Shown here: piece after piece, positions 1-6,457 of the stretch
Layout: each line of letters starts with the position of its first letter
Numbering within the stretch: the first letter of the stretch is position 1
Assembly (NCBI RefSeq): GCF_000003605.2
Contig: NW_003123452.1
Location: 10,285 to 23,524, forward strand
Direction: 5' to 3'
DNA: 13,240 bases
Source: Saccoglossus kowalevskii
Taxonomy: Eukaryota > Hemichordata > Enteropneusta > Harrimaniidae
Translations under genes and position numbers: made by a program
Notes under the pieces: model-generated
What the model was told of the DNA's origin: nothing
Database searches by the model: none
The model's input: only the letters and a program-made list of their open reading frames with translations

Positions 1-582
1 AAACTTGAGTTCCAAGTGGCGTATACAACAGATTGTTTATTTACATCAAAACACGTGTTTCGTGTCATAGTAATATGGCCAAAATATAAACAGCCGTTAT
101 TCAGCCATCTTTGATCTGATTATGAAACACACTGATATGTATGATTGATGTATGTGCCAAATACGAATGGAAATGGTACATAAATTGTGGAAATATAGTA
201 GTAAGGCCAAAAAGTCAGATGGCTGTCAATCGGCCATTCTTTGAAACAAATTGTCATGGACATGCATTGTAAGATGTATAAAGTACTGCATAAAAAAACA
301 AAAACAAGATGCCTGCCAGTCGACCATCTTTGATCCAATTGCGAAATAAATCGTCATGGACATGTATTCTAACATGTATAATCTATGTACCAAGTTTGAA
401 TGACAACTGACAAAGCATGTCCAAAATACAACATTTTCAAAAAACAAGATGGCTGCCAGTCGGCCATTTTGAATCGAATCGCTAAACCACTGCATGTGCA
501 TATGTCCCACATAAGGTACTAGGCACATGCAAAGAATGAACGGAATCGGTCCACAGGATTCTGAAATATGACGTTGGATAGA

Positions 583-636
583 CTGATGCACGGACAGACG
601 GACACACGGACAGACAGACTCAGGAACTCACAGACG
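583..636 (+). repeat. GTCY-type degenerate microsatellite, copy 1
   Basis: This stretch is a run of ACGG and ACAG/ACAC tetranucleotides (CACGGACAGACGGACACACG and onward). On the other strand it reads GTCC/GTCT, the (GTCY)n microsatellite known from mini-me/DINE-1-type elements. It sits just after the first terminal module of cluster 1 and just before the junction at about 640-645, where core-repeat sequence resumes. Confidence 0.7.
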
Positions 637-999
637 GTCGGGGACATGTATCCTATAAACATGTATGATCTATGTACTAAATTTGAATGAAAACTGACAA
701 AGCATGTCCAAAATACAACATTTTCAAAAAACAAGATGGCTGCCAGTCGGCCATCTTTGATCCAATTGTGAAATAAATCATCATGAACATGTATCCTAAC
801 ATGTATAATCTATGTACCAAGTTTGAATGAAAACTGACAAAGCATGTCCAAAATACAACATTTTCAAAAAACAAGATGGCTGCCAGTCGGCCATTTTGAA
901 TCGATTCACTAAACCACTGCATGTGCATATGTCCCACATAAAGTACTAGGCACATGCAAAGAATGAACGGAATCGGTCCAAGGGATTCTGAGATATGAC

Positions 1000-1034
1000 T
1001 CCGGACGGACGCACGGACACACGGACGGACGGAG
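1000..1034 (+). repeat. GTCY-type degenerate microsatellite, copy 2
   Basis: Repeated GGACGGAC and GGACACAC units follow TATGACTCC in the second terminal module. The run is shorter than copy 1 and leads directly through AGACTGAATTATAAGTCC into the terminal hairpin. The same tract, cut to about four units, is found at 4453-4466 in the second cluster, so it is an integral part of the element. Confidence 0.7.
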
Positions 1035-1045
1035 ACTGAATTATA

Positions 1046-1080
1046 AGTCCCCGTTTTCGGACTTCGTCCGAACGGGGACT
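1046..1080 (+). repeat. Terminal hairpin of cluster 1
   Basis: The outer stem AGTCCCCG (1046-1053) pairs with CGGGGACT (1073-1080). The inner stem CGGAC pairs with GTCCG around a TTC loop; the four T of the left arm face two A of the right arm, leaving a two-base bulge. The hairpin is followed by CTAA (1079-1082) and a run of A. Helitron-like 3' ends carry a short hairpin before CTRR, which fits, but the next base is A rather than the usual T, so this is consistent and not diagnostic. Confidence 0.75.
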
Positions 1081-1082
1081 AA

Positions 1083-1844
1083 AAAAAATATTCACATGTC
1101 TTTTCTCAAAACAAAATAAATTGCTATTAAATAGAGGCAACCAGTAATTATTTATTCCATTCATATGCAGGCATGTATGTACAATATCAGGAGTAGACAA
1201 AAAATGGTCTAACCAACTAGCAAGTTACAATTTATCACACAGATATTTGTTTTTTTAAATTATTAAAATAAAAGATGATACATTTTAAATGGTACAGTTT
1301 CAAATAAATCAGTTCCAAGAAAGAAAAGTATGATATTAACAATAATATGGTCCAGTGGTTTCTAGGAAGTGATAATCATGTTGTAAACTGACACCTTTCT
1401 CTTGTCCAGCCAGACAAACAGCAAGGATTTATGTGTATGTCACCACCAAACCTATCGTAATTATACAGATATGCTTATACAAAATATAACTATAAAATAA
1501 CACCTACCGAAAAAGGTTGATTACAAGAAAACTTGACGATTGCAAATGATTAATAGTATACAAGTAGATAATTATTCCGACATTCGAGCATAAAGAAATA
1601 CTGCAGAGTGAATTTCACCACCACAGATTGAAGGGTAGTGTAAACAAACGACATATTATACATGTGTTCTATATGTCACATGACACCATAATTACTACAA
1701 TTAATGTGTCAAAGTTAATGAATGAAACATGCATAATTTAGTACAAACAAGGTCATTTTGGCTTTGAAATGACTGTTTTTATTTAATAAAAGTATTCATT
1801 AACTGCAGCTGTGTGTCCCTCTAGCACATATAAATGGATATATA
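1083..1844. other. AT-rich stretch, no supported gene
   Basis: There is no repeat match to the flanking clusters and no convincing coding frame. A good-looking splice acceptor (CTTTCTCTTGTCCAG, about 1399-1413) is followed by an open frame of only 16 codons in phase 0, or 28 codons if the next CAG is used; neither product is recognisable. I treat both as chance. Confidence 0.5.
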
Positions 1845-2087
1845 ATGCATATTCATCCACGCATACTCACTATCAATGGTAGAAACAATCTTATTAATAT
1901 ACCTGAAGAAAGACATTGTTTTATTAGGAGAGCTCACTTTGTTCCTCCAACTGTTAACTATGGATGGGTACATGCCACCAATAAGTTGACATCTACTGAG
2001 CAGTTCAAACTAAAAAAACATCTAGTGAGTATTCTGATTGAACACAAATTAAAAAGACAGGCATTCACAGTTTGTGAACGTTTTTAA
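1845..2087 (+). CDS. Unassigned short ORF or possible exon
   Basis: This is an 80-codon open frame starting at ATG and ending TAA. It is open upstream to a possible acceptor (TGTGTCCCTCTAG, ending 1824), and a consensus-like donor (CTA, then GTGAGT) lies inside it at about 2024, so it could be an internal or terminal exon. The predicted peptide has a fairly balanced composition with a central PPTVNYGWVHATNKL stretch and a basic helical-looking C-terminus (KLKKHL, KLKR). I do not recognise it. An open frame of this length is expected several times by chance in 13 kb of AT-rich DNA, so support is weak. No neighbouring exon could be linked to it. Confidence 0.2.
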   Translation: MHIHPRILTINGRNNLINIPEERHCFIRRAHFVPPTVNYGWVHATNKLTSTEQFKLKKHLVSILIEHKLKRQAFTVCERF

Positions 2088-2090
2088 TTA

Positions 2091-2699
2091 TTTGACAATG
2101 TTTGTGTCAGAGAATATACGCAGTTTGTTTACTTTTACTGGATGAAACAAGTTTAATTACAGATATTCACAGATTCAATTCACAACAGGTATAACAGATG
2201 AATGGTTCAATGGCATGATTTGCTCACATACTGGGAAAACTGGATACAAACTTTTATTATTAATATGCTTTAGAAATACGAATAATGTCATTGTAGTTGA
2301 CCTGAATAATATTGTGAACATTTAATCAACCAAAACATTGGTGTTTGTGCCATATGACATTGTTAACCCCCAACCCTAAGATAATTGGATAGGCATGAAA
2401 TTTCAATTCCTAAATAAATACCAGACAAATAGCTATAAAATCTACGTCAACAGCAGAGCTAAAAAGTGTTGCAAGCAATAGTTTATAATTAACTTTAGGC
2501 ACAGTGGGATTCAATTCTGTTAATGGTCCACCAATGGTGATCTACTTAGGGGAGCATTGCAACAAATCTGAGATTTTCAAATATGATTTAACTGAAAACC
2601 AATCGGCTTGGACACTATATTACTGTATACAGTGAGCAGTGTATCTTCTAAGCCAATATAACAAATCACTGAAGCACACAGACTTCCTGCATGTGATGC
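2091..2699. other. AT-rich stretch, no supported gene
   Basis: I see no coding or repeat signal apart from a perfect 12-bp palindrome (ACTGTATACAGT, 2622-2633), which is not remarkable at this base composition. Confidence 0.5.
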
Positions 2700-2883
2700 T
2701 ACTGTAAAATAATTTATTTTCGCGAAGGGCTGATTCAGTGATAAATAAAATCCTGCGAATATACCGTTTTTCCTATATTTCACAATCAACTCGTCAAAAA
2801 TCAGTGAAAATAAATTCCATACAAAACACTCAAAAAGCCTTTTCAGCGAAAATTAATTCCAGCGAATATAGTACTTTACAGTA
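2700..2883. mobile_element. Short MITE with TA-flanked terminal inverted repeats
   Basis: The left end TACTGTAAA (2700-2708) is the perfect inverse of the right end TTTACAGTA (2875-2883). If the outermost TA pairs are the duplicated target, the element is about 180 bp with CTGTAAA ends, as in non-autonomous Tc1/mariner-type elements. Subterminal TTTTCGC motifs occur in inverted orientation (near 2717 on the plus strand and about 2844-2850 on the minus strand), and GCGAATATA occurs twice directly (about 2755 and 2862), so the interior is also structured. It has no ORF of its own. The superfamily is inferred from the TA flanks alone. Confidence 0.6.
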
Positions 2884-3732
2884 CTAATTGTGCTAATTCA
2901 CTGGCGCATCGTTGACGCAACGGAAAATCATACATTGCTTTGGCGATCTTGAAAAATCTCTTATTGTAGTCATGAAATTTGTAATATGTCACATACAATT
3001 TTATTTTTTTCTAAGATTGAGCTTCCCAGCAGTCAACAAACTAAGTCAACTTGGTTTTGGGGATTTCATTTTGACTCATTTTGATTTCTACAAATCAGTC
3101 CTGTTAGAGACCACACTGTCAGTATATATGTTCGGATGCAGCTGGGTCAAATATTTTAATATTACCGGTAATAACAACAGTGTCATGGATCCAGCTTCAG
3201 TTGTCCAGAGACATTAAAGTACTGTGAAGATGTTGTTTACTGTTTCATTCAAAAACAACTATTAAAATGATACCTGACTCATTTAACCTATCGTCAGACA
3301 TGTAAATGTAAATGTATGACTCAGTACAAAACAAAGTGTGTGAAAAATATAGGTCTGAGTTTTTTTGTATTTTGAAATATATAAAGATATAAATATACCA
3401 TTCGTATAACATGAAGGTCATAAAGACAGTTGTAGTTCACTGAAAAAAATACATTTTAAAGATGCAATATGGATGAAAACATCATTTTTTAATATTGATT
3501 GTTCAATACTCAATACTGTAGACAAAATCAGCGCCAAAGACAAAGTAACATGGACCAAAAGCATAGTTAGTAATTGAGAGTGAATAATTTGCTGGTCTAG
3601 TATCAACAGAAACTTAAAAAATATATTAAATTACTCTTTCAAAATCAAAATATATGGTCAGAAATTAAATAGAATATGTTGTTTATGCATTTTTTGTATC
3701 AAAACTGAATTTCCTTTGTTCATGCTCATGTA
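2884..3732. other. AT-rich stretch, no supported gene
   Basis: A 101-codon plus-strand ORF begins at 2912, but its composition (rich in F, I, L, V) and the absence of any recognisable motif or splice context make chance the best explanation. Nothing else stands out before the second repeat cluster. Confidence 0.5.
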
Positions 3733-4486
3733 CAGAAATATAGTAGTAAAGTCAAAAAGCAAGATTGTAAGCAGTCAACCATCTTTGATCCAAATGTGAA
3801 ACTACATGTAATTGTCATCAGACATGTATCCTAACATATATAATTTGAAGTGAAAAACCCATGTCAATGATACATTTTGAAAAAACAAGATGGCTGCCAG
3901 TTGGTCATTTTGGATGCGAACATGAAACCAATCATCGCCGACATGTATCTCAACATGTATAAAGTTTGTATCAAATTTGAATGAAAACTGACAAATCCAG
4001 TCCAAGATACTAGTACCACATTTCACAAAAAGTAAGATGATCGCTAGTTGGCCATCTTTTATCTGATTATGAAACAAACTGACATGGACATGTATTCGAA
4101 TATTTATGATGTATATGCCAAATATGAATGAAAAAGATCCGTAAGCCTTGGAGATATTATAGTAGTATGGTCAAAAAGCAAGATGACCACCAGTTGGCCA
4201 TCTTTGATTCGATTGTAAAACAAATTGTCATGCACATATATCGTAATCTAATATGTACAATTTATGTACCAAATTTGAACAAAAACTCACAAAGCATGCA
4301 TAAGATACCACATTTTCAAAAAACAAAATGACTGCCGGTCAGCCATCTTGAATTAAATCAGTTAACCACTGCATGTGCACATGTTCCAGATAAAGTACTA
4401 GGCACATGCAAACAATGAATGGATTTGGTCCATAAGGTTCAGGAATATGACTCCGGACGGACGGAGATCGAATTATAAGTCCCCCA
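3733..4486 (+). mobile_element. Pearl/HINE-like element cluster 2 (3'-truncated)
   Basis: This is the same family as cluster 1 in the same orientation. The AAGAT landmark recurs at 3761, 3887, 4034, 4180 and (as AAAAT) 4325; the last four are 145-147 bp apart. Two linker types precede it: TAGTAGTAWGGTCAAAAAGC (3739, 4161) and CATTTT(G/C)AAAAAAC. The terminal module starts at 4366 with CCACTGCATGTGCAC and leads through CCGGACGGACGGAG to ATAAGTCCCCC. The right half of the terminal hairpin is absent, and unrelated AT-rich sequence follows from about 4486. The copies are more diverged from each other than those in cluster 1, suggesting an older insertion. Confidence 0.65.
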
Positions 4487-4629
4487 ATAATATAAAAACA
4501 GTATAGAGTGGCTATACTCAAAAACCAATTTCCCACATCCACAAGTATGGAGTATTGAACAACAAAAACAATTATATTTTGACATTCCATCTGTGTAATA
4601 TTGCCTAGTTAACATTTAATTTAATATTT

Positions 4630-4650
4630 CTGGGGGAAAAAAGCCCCCAG
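4630..4650. repeat. Perfect 7-bp G/C hairpin
   Basis: CTGGGGG (4630-4636) pairs with CCCCCAG (4644-4650) around an AAAAAAG loop. In an AT-rich surrounding this is a conspicuous G/C stem. It lies about 145 bp past the broken end of cluster 2, with no shown connection to it. Confidence 0.5.
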
Positions 4651-5330
4651 GATAGCTCCCCTGTTGATAATGCATAATAGTCTGAAAGCAATCGGATCTA
4701 CAATATAATCACAGAATCTGAAAGAAGTACACCAAACGTACCTACATACATGTATAAATTATCATTTTTTACTCAAAATGACAAAAATATTCACTAAAAT
4801 TAAGAGTTTTCATCACAAAATGAACAAAATCCATGATACCTTCTTGGAAAAGATCAAAGCCAATGTATAATGGATAACAAACAATGAACACTCAGTAATA
4901 TGAATAGTTCCTTTTGACTTTAAATTATTTAAAAAATTATTTTTATAAGTAACTACTTTTTGGTACAACCTGTGCTGCAGAAAAACAATCTAAAACATGC
5001 CAAATTTGAAGTATTAGTTTGTTAAAAGTATGGTAACTTGGATGCTAATGTTAAATACTACTTTTTGGCTTGTATCTATTGTTCTTATGGTCTGCTAACA
5101 TTTGATAATGAACAGTTTTCATTCAGCATTTACTAGGAAAGTACCAGTCTATTACAATGTAGTTTCTTTGTTACCATTTCACAATACCTGTTCACCAAAG
5201 ACCATTTACCAGAAACTACTGTTTTTCAGTATGAGGTTTTCGAATGACCCAATTATTATAATGAAGAGTACAACATCGATCTTATCCCCTTCACTATTTA
5301 AAAATAGGCGATTTTTTGGGCAGCATCACC
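4651..5330. other. AT-rich stretch, no supported gene
   Basis: No gene is supported. A 95-codon plus-strand ORF (5102-5389) runs through the end of this stretch, but its C-terminal part is antisense to the tRNA-like segment at 5333-5388 and it has no recognisable motif. Confidence 0.45.
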
Positions 5331-5332
5331 CT

Positions 5333-5388
5333 GCATTTGAACCAATGATTTCTAGATTGAGCTGTATGGATGCATGGTCACTCAACTA
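5333..5388 (-). repeat. Probable tRNA-derived SINE head (degenerate)
   Basis: On the minus strand a box A-like TAGTTGAGTGACC (5376-5388) is followed 45 nt later, start to start, by a box B-like GGTTCAAATGC (5333-5343). That is close to the spacing in a tRNA (positions 8 to 52). Between them is TCTAGAAATCATT, which could be a decayed anticodon arm. The base that should close the T stem is G instead of C, and no full cloverleaf forms, so this is not a working tRNA gene. A SINE body would extend leftward on the plus coordinates, but I could not define its end. Confidence 0.4.
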
Positions 5389-5581
5389 AATGAGCAGCAG
5401 GTAATTTGTACTTGAATGCAATATATTAAGTTACTATATGTACATGATTCAGGTGCGATTTCTTCAGTTCATTGGTCAATTGTCCTTCTGTACAGTGACA
5501 ACACACAACAGGGCTTCAGAAAAAAACACCTAAAACTAGTTAATTATCAGTATCACTTCATTGAAGTAGAGCAACTAAGAT

Positions 5582-5666
5582 GTTAACGATAGTGAGGCCT
5601 GTTTTGGGTCTTGATTCTACATGTAGATGAACGTCCTTTGCCCAAAACAGGCTGATAACGGCAACA
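5582..5666. repeat. Long imperfect hairpin with palindromic loop
   Basis: GCCTGTTTTGGG (5597-5608) and CCCAAAACAGGC (5641-5652) form a perfect 12-bp stem. The flanks (about 5582-5596 and 5653-5666) extend it imperfectly. The 32-nt loop contains a perfect palindrome, TCTACATGTAGA (5616-5627). A third, direct and diverged copy of the arm, GCTTGTTTAGGGTCT, follows at 5667-5681. The patch is more G+C-rich than its surroundings. It may be a foldback element or an expressed hairpin; the sequence does not decide. Confidence 0.55.
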
Positions 5667-5849
5667 GCTTGTTTAGGGTCTGTCTCAGTTCTAATGAAAT
5701 GTCCTCAGTCCTCTGGACCTCAAAGTTTTACTAGAACCTTGACCACAAGACAGGACATTATCTACTGTTAGCATTTCTGTAGCTGTGCTTTACGTGTTAG
5801 TAACTGTCTAACTCATCCGGGGAGAAATAAATGCTTGTATCTCAACAGA

Positions 5850-5945
5850 AAATTTGGTTTTCCCGAGGGAGGTAGTAGGAATGATCAAAAAACAAATTTG
5901 GTTCATTCATTATTCTCACTTTATCATCCCTTGGGAAACCAATTT
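5850..5945. repeat. Imperfect inverted repeat
   Basis: The left arm AAATTTGGTTTTCCCGAGGG (5850-5869) matches the inverse of the right arm TCCCTTGGGAAACCAATTT (5927-5945) with two single-base gaps and one mismatch. The spacer is about 57 nt and includes another direct copy of AAATTTGGTT (5894-5903). This resembles the ends of a small foldback or MITE-type element, though no target duplication was recognised. Confidence 0.45.
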
Positions 5946-6262
5946 ATTTTAAAAACATGATTATCACTTCAAATGTCAGCACATTTGTTGTTCTTCATTC
6001 ATATTTATCCAAAGAAATTAGATATCATGTACTTTTTTTATCTTTAACTGAATAATTGACTTGGTACTACGGTAGTATGATAATTACTATCCAATGCTGA
6101 TAAGATAACATCCCGTCTGTAGGAATATTGAGGGTACCTGTGTTTGTTTCCATGGTGACAAAACCTCCCTATAGCATACAAGTCAAACTTGATTATTTTC
6201 TATTTTGAATATTAAAAAAAAACAGAGATCAACCAGCTTGAGAATTGTACTTTTTTTCTCTA

Positions 6263-6415
6263 ATTTTCAGTCAAGGCATAAGGTTGTAAATATTTCAGAG
6301 ATTTCAATGTATCCTTAAATACAAGACCTGGTCTTCCCTGTCGTATCTGACTGCATTCTGCCTCATACAATTGTTTGTCGATTAGTATTAAGCACAAAAT
6401 CTCAGAATATAGTTT
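6263..6415 (-). pseudogene. Fragment resembling the C-terminal region of an RTE-type LINE ORF
   Basis: A 51-codon minus-strand open frame lies between in-frame stops (TAG at 6260-6262 and TAG at 6416-6418) and has no initiating ATG. Its middle part (about 6293-6373) reads QLYEAECSQIRQGRPG followed by LVFKDTLKSLK. This resembles the signature downstream of the reverse transcriptase domain in RTE/BovB-like LINEs of invertebrates, where Y-G-E-L is followed by a basic G-R-P stretch and then R-(Y/F)-K-D-x-x-K. Nothing else of such an element is recognisable around it, so it would be a short decayed fragment. It does not resemble the LINE at 9607-11262. The match is from memory of the family pattern and rests on about 25 residues. 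Confidence 0.4.
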
Positions 6416-6430
6416 CTATTAGCTGGTCAA

Positions 6431-6457
6431 CACATGCATTTCTAGAAAATGCATGTG
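6431..6457. repeat. Perfect 11-bp inverted repeat
   Basis: CACATGCATTT (6431-6441) and AAATGCATGTG (6447-6457) are exact inverses around CTAGA. The centre TTTCTAGAAA is itself a palindrome, so the whole 27 nt forms a nearly loopless dyad with ATGCAT on each arm. Confidence 0.6.

Larger units (their letters stand above)
66..1082 (+). mobile_element. Pearl/HINE-like non-autonomous element cluster 1 (composite)
   Basis: This block is built from imperfect tandem core repeats. The landmark AAGATGGCTGCC, or a variant, recurs at about 216, 306, 446, 733 and 873; 306 to 446 and 733 to 873 are exactly 140 bp apart. The repeats are followed by a terminal module beginning CCACTGCATGTGCAT, seen at 487 and again at 914. 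Each module runs into ACGG/ACAG tetranucleotides, and the second ends in a 35-nt hairpin. Core repeats, then a GTCY microsatellite (reverse strand), then a terminal hairpin is the structure known for bivalve pearl elements and for HINE/DINE-1/mini-me elements, which are thought to be moved by Helentron-type rolling-circle transposases. No transposase is present. Long minus-strand ORFs here are repeat read-through: 140 is not a multiple of three and the frame changes with each unit. The left edge is approximate; family assignment is by architecture only. Confidence 0.65.

Noticed and set aside
120-1200. Several overlapping minus-strand ORFs with a shared repeated peptide pattern
   Set aside because: They are antisense read-through of the 140-bp core repeats. 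The unit length is not divisible by three, so the same DNA appears in changing frames, and there is no start or splice context.
2912-3217. 101-codon plus-strand ORF
   Set aside because: About one ORF of this length is expected by chance at this composition, and there is no motif or splice signal.
3802-4590. Minus-strand ORFs in the second cluster
   Set aside because: Same explanation: repeat read-through in a non-coding element.
5102-5389. 95-codon plus-strand ORF
   Set aside because: Its end runs antisense through a tRNA-like repeat and it shows no recognisable domain.
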